Shown here piece by piece: positions 7,838 to 16,109 of a stretch of 64,000 nucleotides of DNA. The position numbers and the translations under genes are program-made. How positions within the stretch are numbered: the first letter of the stretch is position 1; every line of letters starts with the position of its first letter. The stretch is from Ancylothrix sp. D3o (lineage in GTDB: Bacteria; Cyanobacteriota; Cyanobacteriia; Cyanobacteriales; Oscillatoriaceae): assembly GCF_025370775.1 (NCBI RefSeq), contig NZ_JAMXEX010000001.1:1-64000 (forward strand). Reading direction: 5' to 3'. Under the pieces are notes generated by a model. That model saw nothing but the letters and a program-made list of their open reading frames with translations, ran no database searches and was not told the DNA's origin.

Positions 7838-8076
7838 GCACCGGCTGTCCAAAACTCTTCTGGTAATGGTTCATCAAAATCATTAGTTGTCAATATTTCT
7901 CCCTGGTGTAATCCAGCTATTCGAGGAGATTTTTTTTGGGAAATAGGAACTAGACGAGCCAGAGCGTTATTACCATCTGTTAGTAAAATCTCTGTTCCTT
8001 CATCAACAAGGTTTACCAATTCTTGCAGACTCATTTGTGCTACACTAATATCTACTGTTTTTTGCACTGCTGTCAT
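7834..8076 (-). CDS. Phd/YefM-type antitoxin, toxin partner destroyed
   Basis: An 80-residue protein (MTAVQKTVDISVAQMSLQEL...) with the Phd/YefM fold pattern: an N-terminal DNA-binding part (about 1-50; GTEILLTDGNNALARLVPI) and a C-terminal toxin-binding tail with acidic residues and EEFW. Proteins of this type neutralise a PIN toxin encoded immediately downstream and repress their own operon. Here the downstream toxin is only a 29-codon stump (7748-7837), so the antitoxin is orphaned, yet its own frame is intact. It may persist through selection against related toxins elsewhere, or simply be recently orphaned. Confidence 0.85.
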   Translation of the reverse strand: MTAVQKTVDISVAQMSLQELVNLVDEGTEILLTDGNNALARLVPISQKKSPRIAGLHQGEILTTNDFDEPLPEEFWTAGA

Positions 8077-8249
8077 AATTAATTGGCTTAATTTGCGAGG
8101 GTTTTGGTAGAAATTATATCTACCTATTTAAGTGTATCATATAATCGAAAATATTGCAAAATTTGATTGTCATTATCTGTCCAAAATACGGTTCTCTTTA
8201 TCTTCCCTAAAGCGCGATAGCCCCTCTCTTCCCATCCAAAAATAATCCG

Positions 8250-8693
8250 TCAACTTCTCAAATTATCCAATACTATAACCGTCAACTCTGGTAAAGAAGG
8301 CAACCACGCATCATTTGTCAAAAAAAACGAAGCACCCTCACAGATAGCTGTAGCCATTTGAATAGAATCTGGTGAGCGCAAATTGTAAGTTGCTCTCAAT
8401 TGTGCTGCTTTTTCAGCAATATCTGGAGTTAATTCAACAACTGTTAAACTTTCTTGATTGAGCAATATTTCTCGATATTCTTGAGCCAATATAGTGTTTC
8501 TCTGTCGCAGGGGATGTACTAGCACCTCTACAAGCGTTACTGTTGATGTCACTATCCTAAAATCACCGCGTTCAAAGGCTCTAAAGAAAAACCGCATCAT
8601 TTCTATATACTTGGGGTTTTTCTCCATAAAGTAAATCAAAGGCGCGGTGTCTAATCCCACTATTTTTCCCTGTAGCTGAGCTATCCATTCCAT
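8250..8693 (-). CDS. PIN-domain toxin (VapC-like RNase)
   Basis: A 147-residue PIN-domain protein. The conserved acidic residues for metal-dependent RNA cleavage are visible: Asp15 (GLDTAPLIYF), Glu56 (TLVEVLVHP), Asp109 (SPDSIQMATA) and Asp128 (FFLTNDAW). Such toxins cut tRNA, rRNA or mRNA when freed from the antitoxin. The ATG at 8693 lies 13 bp inside the end of the upstream antitoxin gene, the usual translationally coupled arrangement. It is the only apparently intact toxin in this cluster; the others are remnants. Confidence 0.88.
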   Translation of the reverse strand: MEWIAQLQGKIVGLDTAPLIYFMEKNPKYIEMMRFFFRAFERGDFRIVTSTVTLVEVLVHPLRQRNTILAQEYREILLNQESLTVVELTPDIAEKAAQLRATYNLRSPDSIQMATAICEGASFFLTNDAWLPSLPELTVIVLDNLRS

Positions 8694-8911
8694 GAATTTC
8701 GCTCCTGATTCACATATTCTTGAGCATCAATCCCATTCCAAATTTCCTCACCCAACCCTTCTAATTCTAAAATACTCCGCTTGGGTTTAGATTGAAAACG
8801 GTGACGAACATATACTAATAATTCTGAGATGAGTCGCAGTTGCTCATCTGGTGGAAGTTTTAGAACCTGAGTCAATGCGGCGCTGTAAGTAGACATAGAT
8901 TTTTCATTCAT
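8681..8911 (-). CDS. Antitoxin of the PIN toxin
   Basis: A small protein of about 76 residues, starting at ATG 8911 (MNEKSMSTYS) or at ATG 8896 (MSTYSAALTQVLKLPPDEQL); an upstream in-frame extension to 8965 looks untranslated. The LPPDEQLRLISELLVYVRHR helix and acidic C-terminus with EEIWNGIDAQEYVNQER match cyanobacterial antitoxins that bind PIN toxins through their C-terminal tail. It overlaps the toxin start by 13 bp. Its identity rests on this pairing and on helix pattern rather than on a strong motif. Confidence 0.75.
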   Translation of the reverse strand: MNEKSMSTYSAALTQVLKLPPDEQLRLISELLVYVRHRFQSKPKRSILELEGLGEEIWNGIDAQEYVNQERNSWNG

Positions 8912-8986
8912 ATTTTTGGGCTGAGTATTATTATAGCAATTTAGGAGCGAGGAAAATAGGATCACCTTTATCTTCCCAAAATGGGA

Positions 8987-9120
8987 TTAAACGTGACCAG
9001 GCAAATCCAACAACGCAATTAATAAAGCTTGATTCATCAGCAATAATAATGCTTGATCACTCTTGCTGATGAACCCTCCATAGGTTCTATTCGAGCATCA
9101 TAGACTTCTCCCCGTTTCAT
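8987..9120 (-). pseudogene. MazF/PemK-type toxin remnant with internal deletion
   Basis: The minus strand from 9120 reads MKRGEVYDARIEPMEGS, the standard N-terminus of MazF-type mRNA interferases, then runs into a stop at 9037. In another frame, 9037-8987 reads MNQALLIALLDLPGHV and a stop, resembling the C-terminal helix of the same family. About 70 central residues are missing. An 11-bp inverted repeat (9033-9043 and 9063-9073) sits at the junction. The N-terminal match is strong; the C-terminal one is tentative. Confidence 0.65.
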
Positions 9121-9319
9121 ATTCAGATTCCCCAAATTTCAACGCTTCCCAACTTGCTACCGCAAACTCAGCCTCCATCTGTATCACTTGCGCTTGATAC
9201 TCATAATCTTGTGACATTTCAATCTGTGCGGCTTCAATTTCTGCTTGTTTGAGTGCTTCTAGCTCATCTAAAAGTTCCGCCGGTATAGTTATTGTTGTGC
9301 TGACTGTTTGATTTTTCAT
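9098..9319 (-). CDS. MazE-like/ribbon-helix-helix antitoxin, orphaned
   Basis: A 73-residue protein from ATG 9319 (an upstream in-frame ATG at 9334 adds 5 residues). It starts MKNQTVSTTITIPAELLDEL, a strand-helix pattern suggesting ribbon-helix-helix DNA binding, followed by a long acidic helix (about 20-60) ending ALKFGESEYETGRSL. Its 3' end overlaps the MazF-like remnant by 23 bp, as in coupled antitoxin-toxin pairs. Because the toxin is broken, this antitoxin has no local target. Confidence 0.7.
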   Translation of the reverse strand: MKNQTVSTTITIPAELLDELEALKQAEIEAAQIEMSQDYEYQAQVIQMEAEFAVASWEALKFGESEYETGRSL

Positions 9320-9516
9320 AATGATTTTCTGCATTCTTTACCAGATTTAAACATTGTTTAATTATGCCAGATAATCTGACATTTGGCAAAGCCTGAGCGC
9401 CCTTTTGTTTAACAAATATGATGACTTTTGAGTGAATTCAATTACACTAAAATCCATTGATTGAATCCCAACAGAAAAAATTACCTGGCTCCGTAAATTC
9501 GGTCTCCTAATAAAAA

Positions 9517-9879
9517 TCACCGGCTCACTAAAACCACCACCACACTAATCAACAGCAATCCTAACAAACTCAACAAACCGCTGTTTCTCTCCAACCACAA
9601 CCGCAACTGCTGAGAGGGTTTAATAACCGGCCTTTGTTGCAGTCTATTCTTTTCTTGGGAAATATCATCGTACAGAGTGCAAGTTTCAGCGTAGGGACGC
9701 TGGGGAAAGGTGCAGGTATCATCATGGTGGTAGGTGCAACTCTCACAAAGAAACTTACCGGCAACCGAACGATACAACGGAATCCCCGGATGGCCAAAGG
9801 CTTTGAGCTCAGTACGGCAATGGGGACAGGTAATAGTACCGGGTTTTATGGGTTGATTACACTTAGGACAGTTCGGCAT
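9517..9879 (-). CDS. Zinc-ribbon membrane protein
   Basis: A 120-residue protein. The N-terminal zinc ribbon has CPKC (residues 4-7) and CPHC (18-21), and a second cysteine set, CESC (about 45-48) with further Cys and His in YHHDDTCTFP and AETCTLYDD, suggests another metal site. A single C-terminal helix (about 101-118, GLLSLLGLLLISVVVVLV) anchors it, with most of the protein cytosolic. Family members are common in cyanobacteria but have no known function. Confidence 0.75.
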   Translation of the reverse strand: MPNCPKCNQPIKPGTITCPHCRTELKAFGHPGIPLYRSVAGKFLCESCTYHHDDTCTFPQRPYAETCTLYDDISQEKNRLQQRPVIKPSQQLRLWLERNSGLLSLLGLLLISVVVVLVSR

Positions 9880-9975
9880 TTGCTAATGGGGAGTTTTTGA
9901 TATTTTGACAAAATAGAGTGGGAAGCTGGAAATCTACTGGCCGGCTTTTTTAATAAATGTAGGGGATGACAGAGC

Positions 9976-10299
9976 ATGGATAGTAATGATTTGCTCAGGC
10001 AGCTTGTTATGATTGGCATCGGAACGACTTCGCTGGTGGCCGAAAAAATCCGCCAAGTCAGCGAGGAGTGGGTAAAAGATGGTAATCTCAACCCAGAACA
10101 AGCAAAAAAGTTTGCTGATGATTTGATGCAGCAGCTTAAGTCTGAGCAGGGAAGCTGGGAAACACAAGTGCAGCGACATCTCAAAAATGTTTTGCAAGAT
10201 ATGGGAGTCCCTCGTCAGTCAGAAATGGATGAGTTGCGGGGCCGGCTTGATCGCTTAGAGCGTCAGATACGAGATTTGGAAAATAAACTCTGGCGTTAA
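9976..10299 (+). CDS. Phasin-family-like coiled-coil protein
   Basis: A 107-residue helical protein with an amphipathic N-terminus (LLRQLVMIGIGTTSLVAEKI), a central helix and a C-terminal heptad coiled coil (MDELRGRLDRLERQIRDLEN, about 81-104). This layout matches the cyanobacterial phasin-family proteins, relatives of polyhydroxyalkanoate-granule surface proteins. No PHA synthase lies nearby, so the granule role is an assumption from the family. Start ATG 9976 has a purine-rich AGGGGA upstream. Confidence 0.75.
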   Translation: MDSNDLLRQLVMIGIGTTSLVAEKIRQVSEEWVKDGNLNPEQAKKFADDLMQQLKSEQGSWETQVQRHLKNVLQDMGVPRQSEMDELRGRLDRLERQIRDLENKLWR

Positions 10300-10397
10300 G
10301 TTGAGAGTGGGTAAATTTTGCGTTCAGGCGCAATAATCTGGCATTAAACTTAAGGTTGTAGTTTTAGGGATTTTTCACAATTAAGGGAGGATTGGTT

Positions 10398-10961
10398 TTG
10401 CGAGAAATTATAATTACCTTCAGCGTGATGGTGGTTTGTTTTCTGGTACTTGTGGTGGCCCAATTCACCGGCAACGGTTCTGAGGCTGTGGCTGCAAGTC
10501 TTAAATCAACCGAAACGCCAGTGGTTGTGACAACACCGAGTAAGGATGATCCCATTGCTCAATTTTTGCTTGCTCAGTCGCCAAGCGCGACTACTGAAAA
10601 GAATTCGGAGAATAAAAAAGTGGAAACAACGCCTTCAGGATTGAAATATGTTGATATTGAACAAGGAACCGGCGCCGAACCAAAAGCCGGTCAAACCGTA
10701 GTTGTACACTACACCGGCACTCTCGAAGATGGAACAAAATTTGATAGTTCCCGCGACCGAGGCCAGCCTTTTTCTTTTAAAATTGGCGTGGGTCAAGTAA
10801 TTAAAGGTTGGGATGAAGGTGTCCTCTCGATGCGTGTTGGTGGAAAGCGTGAGTTAATTATTCCGGCTGAATTAGGATATGGTTCGCGGGGTGCCGGTGG
10901 TGTTATTCCTCCTAATGCAACTTTAAAATTTGATGTCGAATTGCTGAAAATTGGCAGTTAA
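10398..10961 (+). CDS. FKBP-type peptidyl-prolyl cis-trans isomerase, membrane or lumen targeted
   Basis: The protein catalyses proline isomerisation during folding. The first helix (about residues 3-22) is a signal or anchor sequence, followed by a low-complexity linker and a complete FKBP domain (about 75-187) with VVVHYTGTLEDGTKFDSS, GVGQVIKGWDEG and GYGSRGAGGVIPPNA motifs. It is probably periplasmic or in the thylakoid lumen. Start: GGAGG at 10386-10390 is only 1 nt from an in-frame TTG at 10392 but 7 nt from TTG at 10398, so 10398 is preferred. Either way the gene uses a rare TTG start. Confidence 0.92.
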   Translation: MREIIITFSVMVVCFLVLVVAQFTGNGSEAVAASLKSTETPVVVTTPSKDDPIAQFLLAQSPSATTEKNSENKKVETTPSGLKYVDIEQGTGAEPKAGQTVVVHYTGTLEDGTKFDSSRDRGQPFSFKIGVGQVIKGWDEGVLSMRVGGKRELIIPAELGYGSRGAGGVIPPNATLKFDVELLKIGS

Positions 10962-10969
10962 TTTTTGCT

Positions 10970-11008
10970 AGGTTGGGTCTATCCCCAACCTCCAATTTTA
11001 GGTTTTTT
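10970..11008 (+). terminator. Hairpin between convergent FKBP and dnaB genes
   Basis: AGGTTGGG (10970-10977) pairs with CCCAACCT (10984-10991) and is followed within about 12 nt by a TTTTTT run. It lies 8 bp after the FKBP stop and just before the end of dnaB. Confidence 0.5.
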
Positions 11009-11014
11009 GGGTAT

Positions 11015-12787
11015 TTAATGCCGGCCTGGAACTGCCAGGTTTCGGAATCGGGTAAATTGCGGGTCAAATAACAGTTTAATGGTGCCGGTGGGGCCGTTTC
11101 TGTGTTTGGCAATATTGATTTCTGCTATGCCTCGGTCGGGTGTATCCGGGTTATAATATTCATCTCGATAAAGCATAATTACTAAATCCGCGTCTTGTTC
11201 AATACTATTGTGAACAATTATATTATTTGCTACAAAATTATGCAGACCAGGAACAGTTAAATCGTACACTTCCTCCTCCCCACAGTATTCTATTGAAACT
11301 ACCTCATCCCAATAAACCTCGCTATCGGTAAGAGTTGGTAAACACAAATGTTGCCCTGGTTTTAATTCATCAAGTCTTTTCCATCCATGAATTGTGAGAA
11401 ATTTGTGATTGCCGGTGGCTGTAATTTTTCTCCCTAATCTAGTTTTTAAATTAAACACCGGCTTAATTCCTGTCGAAAAGGCATTGCTAACAATTGCCCT
11501 TTCTAATTTCATAGTAGATTCATTTAATGCCCAAACAGCAAAACCAACTTTTCCTATTAATTCCCTAATTGCTACATTAACACCGCTATCTGCTAAAGTC
11601 ACCAAAGTGTCACCGGTTAAACATCCACTTTCTCTTAAATCTGATAACATTGGGCGTTTATTCGTGCGAGCCTCTACCCCCCGACTCAACTGCGATAAAG
11701 TCATCACCGGCACATTTAACTCTCTCGCTAAACCCTTCAAAGACCGCGTAATTCTTGATAACTCTTGCACTCGGTTATCCGGGTTTGCACCTTCCATTAA
11801 TTGCAAATAATCAATTAAAACCAACCCTAAAACTCCCCCATTTTCCGCTTGCAGCCGGCGGGCTTGAGAACGCATTTCTGTCACGGTAATATTCGCCGTA
11901 TCATCAATAAAAATTGGCAACTCCGTTAACGTTCCAATCGCATCGCTGAGGGGTTCCCATTCATTTTGACTAATTCTGCCGGTTCGCAAACGATTACTTT
12001 CAATACTTGCCTCCGAAGCAAGCATCCGTTGCACCAATTGCTCTTTCGACATTTCCAAACTAAAAACCGCCACCGGCAACCTATGAATCGCCGCAATACT
12101 ATAAGCAATACCGATAGCAAAAGCCGTTTTTCCCATCGCCGGCCGGCCCGCCACAATAATTAAATCAGAACGCTGAAACCCGCCGGTAATCGCATCCAAA
12201 TCATAAAAATTACAAGGCAAACCAGGCAAAGCCACCCCTTGATTACGATTTTCAATATCCTGAAAAGTCGAAATCAAAGTCTGCGAAATTGAAACCAACC
12301 CCCCCTTCGGACGCACCTGCGTCACATCAAAAACTGTTTGCTCAGCCTTATCTAATAAAGTTGGCAACTCCGTCGCCGTATCATATCCTAACTGGACAAT
12401 CTCATTCCCAGCCCCAATCAACTTACGCCTTAAAAACTTATCAACAACTAACCCTGCATATTGGTCAATATTAACCGCCGATACCGTCCGCTCCACCAAC
12501 TGCAATAACTTACTTTGTCCCCCAACCTTCTCCAGCAAATTGCGGTCAGCCAACCAAGCCGTTACCGTTAAAAAATCCGTAGGCCGGTGCTTGCTGTGCA
12601 GATCAATCGTTGCCTTATAAATCGTTTGATGAGCAATCAGCGAAAACATCTCAGGGCGGAGAGTTTCTGCAATCCGCGATAGTGCTTCAGGGTCAAGCAA
12701 AATTCCGCCCAAAATAGACTCTTCTGCCTCAATATTTTGGGGAGGAAGACGATTACCACTGCCTTGAAAGTTAGCTGATTCAACCAT
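11015..12787 (-). CDS. dnaB: Replicative DNA helicase DnaB containing a mini-intein
   Basis: DnaB is the hexameric 5'-3' helicase at the replication fork. The 590-residue precursor has the DnaB N-terminal domain (about 15-120), Walker A GRPAMGKT (214-221), the ATPase core and the C-terminal segment SIEQDADLVIMLYRDEYYNP. An intein occupies residues 389-527. Removing it joins ...DLRESG to SIEQDADLV..., a normal DnaB of 451 residues. The insertion point is the same conserved site used by the well-known cyanobacterial DnaB inteins. Without splicing the ATPase core would be split, so splicing must be active. It converges with the FKBP gene; rplI follows 110 bp upstream on the same strand. Confidence 0.97.
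   Translation of the reverse strand: MVESANFQGSGNRLPPQNIEAEESILGGILLDPEALSRIAETLRPEMFSLIAHQTIYKATIDLHSKHRPTDFLTVTAWLADRNLLEKVGGQSKLLQLVERTVSAVNIDQYAGLVVDKFLRRKLIGAGNEIVQLGYDTATELPTLLDKAEQTVFDVTQVRPKGGLVSISQTLISTFQDIENRNQGVALPGLPCNFYDLDAITGGFQRSDLIIVAGRPAMGKTAFAIGIAYSIAAIHRLPVAVFSLEMSKEQLVQRMLASEASIESNRLRTGRISQNEWEPLSDAIGTLTELPIFIDDTANITVTEMRSQARRLQAENGGVLGLVLIDYLQLMEGANPDNRVQELSRITRSLKGLARELNVPVMTLSQLSRGVEARTNKRPMLSDLRESGCLTGDTLVTLADSGVNVAIRELIGKVGFAVWALNESTMKLERAIVSNAFSTGIKPVFNLKTRLGRKITATGNHKFLTIHGWKRLDELKPGQHLCLPTLTDSEVYWDEVVSIEYCGEEEVYDLTVPGLHNFVANNIIVHNSIEQDADLVIMLYRDEYYNPDTPDRGIAEINIAKHRNGPTGTIKLLFDPQFTRFRNLAVPGRH
11207..11623 (-). other. DnaB mini-intein (139 residues, no homing endonuclease)
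   Basis: Starts with Cys1 (CLTGDTLVTL, block A), has a block B TATGNHKFLT with the TxxH histidine, block F VYDLTVPGLHNFVANN and ends IIVHN before a +1 serine. All residues needed for Cys-type splicing (Cys1, block B His, penultimate His138, Asn139, Ser+1) are present. The region between blocks B and F is only about 40 residues, with no LAGLIDADG motif, so the homing endonuclease has been lost. Confidence 0.95.
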
Positions 12788-12897
12788 TTTAAAATTTTAG
12801 CAGCTATTTTCTTTTATCATCAGCAGATCCCATCCTGTAGATTTTAGATTTCAGATTGGCATCCAATCCAAAATCCAAAACCCACATCGGAAATTTT

Positions 12898-13356
12898 TTA
12901 CAAAGCCGCCACAACAATTTCCACCACTGCGGTAACGTCTTGGTGCAATTTAACCTCTGCTTTGTAAGTTCCCAACTTACGGATATCTGGCAGAGTAATT
13001 CCGCGCCGGTCTACTTCTTGAGTGGTAGAAGCCAAAATCAAATCAGCCACTTCTTGAGTCGTCACAGTGCCGAAAATTGCATCGCCTTCACCCACTTGCT
13101 TATTAATCGTAAAACGACCGGCTGCTTCGAGAGCGGCTTTGCGAGTTTCCGCCTGTTGCTTTTCTTCCAAAAGCCGCTGACGTTCTTTTTCGCGCCGGCG
13201 TTCAACTTGTTTAAGAATGCCAGGGGTAGTCAAGACTGCCATTTTTTGGGGCAGTAAATAATTGCGAGCATATCCAGGGGCAACTTCCACAAGGTCGCCA
13301 TTACTACCCAGTTTTTTTACATCTTGGGTTAAAACTAATTGAATCCGTTTAGACAT
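12898..13356 (-). CDS. rplI: 50S ribosomal protein L9
   Basis: A 152-residue protein of normal length. The N-terminal 23S rRNA-binding domain ([20 protein letters not shown], then [13 protein letters not shown]) is followed by the long charged connecting helix (about 50-80) and a C-terminal domain with the [14 protein letters not shown] motif. It lies upstream of dnaB on the same strand, an order common in cyanobacteria and other bacteria. Confidence 0.97.
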   Translation of the reverse strand: MSKRIQLVLTQDVKKLGSNGDLVEVAPGYARNYLLPQKMAVLTTPGILKQVERRREKERQRLLEEKQQAETRKAALEAAGRFTINKQVGEGDAIFGTVTTQEVADLILASTTQEVDRRGITLPDIRKLGTYKAEVKLHQDVTAVVEIVVAAL

Positions 13357-13580
13357 GATTTTTTCCCGTTGTCAACAGCGCCGCTCGGTCGATTCGAGGC
13401 GTTTAAACACAAACCAAAACATCATATCATAGCTGATTTGGCTTTGAGCCGGCAAGTAGGCAGAGTTCGGGACTTCAGGGGACACCCACCAAGTTAGAAA
13501 CCGGGTTTGTGAGGAAATATCTGCTGGAAACTCAGACAATATTCTCATAAAGCCAGTTTCTTTGCGCTTGTCCTCTGAGG

Positions 13581-14360
13581 CTAAAACTGCTCTTTGAGAC
13601 CCCGTAACCGGCTGAAGGTTTGCACTTCAGAGGAGGCTTTGACAGCGTTTTGCAACCCAGGCTCATCCCAACGTAAAAAAGGATTCGTTTGCTTTTCTAA
13701 CCCCAAAACAGAAGGAATTGTAGCTTCATCCCTGCTACGCGCTTGTTTAACCTGCTCAAAACGCTCTTTTAATTGCGGGTTGGCAGTATCCACAGTCAGC
13801 GCAAATCGCAAATTATTAAGCGTGTATTCGTGGGCACACCAAACCCGCGTGTTATCCGGTAAAGCTCGTAATCTACTCAAAGAATCAACCATTTGGGCCG
13901 GTGTACCCTCAAACAACCGGCCACAACCCCCCGCAAATATCGTATCCCCACAAAATAAATCCCCCATCTCCTCACCGGCCAGCGGCGGAAAATAATAAGC
14001 AATATGAGCCTTTGTGTGTCCCGGCACAAAAAACACTCTCGCCGTGCGGCCCGCAAACTCAACAAAATCGCCTTCTTGCAAAAACACCTGCTGGCCCGGA
14101 ATGCGTCCTCGATCCTCCGCCCCACCATACACCCGCACCAGAGGAAAATGCTGCATTAACTCCGCATTCCCGCCAACGTGATCACTGTGATGGTGAGTAT
14201 TAAAAATCGCCACCAACTCTGCACCCAAACTTTTTAACTGCTCAAGCACAGAAGATGCAACCGCCGGATCAACCACAGCCGCGATATTTTCCTGGCTGTC
14301 GTAGAGTAAAAATATATAGTTGTTAGAAAGTGCAGCCAGCCGGTAAATTTCCATTGTCAT
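13581..14360 (-). CDS. gloB: Hydroxyacylglutathione hydrolase (glyoxalase II)
   Basis: A metallo-beta-lactamase-fold enzyme hydrolysing S-lactoylglutathione to lactate and glutathione in methylglyoxal detoxification. The binuclear metal motif is [12 protein letters not shown]; further ligands are in [33 protein letters not shown] and [14 protein letters not shown], and the C-terminal glutathione-binding helices are present. The start is ATG 14360 ([15 protein letters not shown]), with AAAGGA just upstream; this gives 259 residues, close to the family norm. An in-frame extension to 14405 is unlikely to be translated. Confidence 0.93.
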   Translation of the reverse strand: MTMEIYRLAALSNNYIFLLYDSQENIAAVVDPAVASSVLEQLKSLGAELVAIFNTHHHSDHVGGNAELMQHFPLVRVYGGAEDRGRIPGQQVFLQEGDFVEFAGRTARVFFVPGHTKAHIAYYFPPLAGEEMGDLFCGDTIFAGGCGRLFEGTPAQMVDSLSRLRALPDNTRVWCAHEYTLNNLRFALTVDTANPQLKERFEQVKQARSRDEATIPSVLGLEKQTNPFLRWDEPGLQNAVKASSEVQTFSRLRGLKEQF

Positions 14361-14430
14361 TTGTCCTTTGTACGAATGTGTTTTTTTTCCAATGACCAAT
14401 GCCAACGAGCCCCTCTGCCTGCCCTGACCA

Positions 14431-14661
14431 ATGACACTTGACCCCTATTGTCTTATGTTACGAAACCTATCAAATAAATCCAACCTTAACCTCGATGCAC
14501 TGGCTCATCGCATTCTTACCCAAGAGCGAATTACCACTCAAGAGCATCTGGAAATTACCTCAGCCTTGCTCAGAGACTACCAACTCACTACGGAGATGCG
14601 CCAAGACCTTAACTTGATTTTTGAGCAAATTCAAGAAAAACGTATTTCGATAGTGGACTAA
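14431..14661 (+). CDS. Small helical protein of unknown function
   Basis: A protein of 76 residues, or 68 from ATG 14455 ([20 protein letters not shown]). It is all-helical and charged, without membrane segment or known motif; the sequence [20 protein letters not shown] looks like a conserved two-helix unit. It lies 15 bp upstream of a glycosyltransferase gene on the same strand and may share its mRNA. Confidence 0.6.
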   Translation: MTLDPYCLMLRNLSNKSNLNLDALAHRILTQERITTQEHLEITSALLRDYQLTTEMRQDLNLIFEQIQEKRISIVD

Positions 14662-14676
14662 AAACCTAAAAATGTA

Positions 14677-16050
14677 ATGAAAATTCTTCATGGCAGCAGT
14701 TGGTATTTGCCTGATACCTCTGGCGGCGTTGAGGTTTATATTGAGGAATTAGTAAAAAACTTGCGAGATTTGGGCATTTCTAGCACCGTCGCCGCCGCCC
14801 GCAAGACAACCGAACCAGACAACTACACCTATAACGGTACGGACGTTTACCGTTATCCCTGCAACCCTGAAACGGCAAGCATTGCAGAATATCAAGAACA
14901 AATCCCGCCAAAAGATTTTGAGTATTTCGCTGATTGGATAAACCGGCAAAAAGCCGATATCTATCACCAGCACTCTTGGCGATTTGGTTGTGGTGTCCAA
15001 CACTTGCGGCTGGCGCACCGGCTGGGTTTACCCTCTATTGTCACTATCCACCTGTCAGAAGCCGTTTGTTTACGCGGTACGATGATGCGAAACGGAGAGA
15101 CGGTTTGTGATGGACGTATTGATGAAACACTCTGCGGACGCTGTGTAGGAGTGCCGCCACGAGTCCCCGATTGGGCAATTGGGGCGTTAAGTAATTTACC
15201 TGCCCAATCTTCAAGCTTAGAAACTTATCTGCTGAACTCTCCCGAAGTCCGGCTGCGCCAGCTTGGCAGGGCCATCGGCATTCCGGGCCGCGTCAAAGCG
15301 CACCGGCACAAGCTTTTGGAAATGGCAGCTTTAGCAGATCGGATTATAGCGGTTTGTGAATGGCTTTATGAGGCGCTGTTAATTAATGGCGTTCCTGAGA
15401 AAAAAGTAGTGTTATGCCGGCAGGGTGTGGCTTCTAATATTGGTGGGGAATTGTTAAAAATTGAGAAGCGGGTATCGCCTATCGAAAAGCCTTTGCGGGT
15501 GGGTTTTTTGGGCCGGTGGCACGAAACCAAGGGGGCTGAGGTTTTGGTGGAGGCTGTACGGCGGTTGCCTGGTGATGTCAACATCGAACTGACTTTACAC
15601 GGGATGGTACACGGAGAAAGTGACCGTTTAGCCCGCGACCGAGCGCTGGCTATTTCGCAGACAGACTCGCGCATCCGGGTGGCGGAAAAGTTATCTCGCC
15701 TTGAGGTGACACCGGCATTGATGAATTTTGATGTGTTGGCGGTGCCTTCGCAGTGTTTGGAAACCGGCCCGTTGGTGGTGCTCGAAGCGTTTAAACTGGG
15801 GGTGCCGGTGCTGGGTTCCGATATTGGCGGAATTGCTGAGTTGGTAAGGCATGGGGTAAATGGTTTGTTGGTTCCTGCTTTGGATGTGCAAGCTTGGGCT
15901 GATGCTTTGGCTGATTTGGCCCGGAATCGCTTAATGGTGGTGGGGTTGGGTGAGAATATTCACCACATCCCGGTGCGAACGATGGAAGATGTGGCGGCAG
16001 AAATGGCAGCAATTTATCGAGAGGTTGTTAGCCGGCAACAGGGGAATTAA
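14677..16050 (+). CDS. Family 4 glycosyltransferase (GT-B fold)
   Basis: A 457-residue retaining glycosyltransferase. The N-terminal acceptor domain begins MKILHGSSWYLPDTSGGVEV with the GG loop typical of GT4. A cysteine-rich insert (VCLRGTMMRNGETVCDG with CGRC, about 127-155) may bind metal and is found in a subset of these enzymes. The C-terminal nucleotide-sugar domain starts near VGFLGRWHETKGAEVL and has the E-x7-E region ETGPLVVLEAF followed by GVPVLGSDIGGIAELV. The substrate cannot be told from sequence. With the next glycosyltransferase, the ABC exporter and a GT10 enzyme it suggests assembly of a surface polysaccharide or glycolipid. Confidence 0.9.
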   Translation: MKILHGSSWYLPDTSGGVEVYIEELVKNLRDLGISSTVAAARKTTEPDNYTYNGTDVYRYPCNPETASIAEYQEQIPPKDFEYFADWINRQKADIYHQHSWRFGCGVQHLRLAHRLGLPSIVTIHLSEAVCLRGTMMRNGETVCDGRIDETLCGRCVGVPPRVPDWAIGALSNLPAQSSSLETYLLNSPEVRLRQLGRAIGIPGRVKAHRHKLLEMAALADRIIAVCEWLYEALLINGVPEKKVVLCRQGVASNIGGELLKIEKRVSPIEKPLRVGFLGRWHETKGAEVLVEAVRRLPGDVNIELTLHGMVHGESDRLARDRALAISQTDSRIRVAEKLSRLEVTPALMNFDVLAVPSQCLETGPLVVLEAFKLGVPVLGSDIGGIAELVRHGVNGLLVPALDVQAWADALADLARNRLMVVGLGENIHHIPVRTMEDVAAEMAAIYREVVSRQQGN

Positions 16051-16057
16051 TTTTTTT

Positions 16058-16080
16058 AACCGCAGATGTATCGCAGACAA
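16058..16080. repeat. Dispersed AACCGCAGAT intergenic repeat
   Basis: AACCGCAGATGTATCGCAGA in the spacer between the two glycosyltransferases. Related sequences occur at 17481-17605, 21054-21096, 40342-40399 and 45781-45831, always between genes. Confidence 0.6.
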
Positions 16081-16109
16081 AATGCCGGTTTCACTTAAAC
16101 AAATGACAA

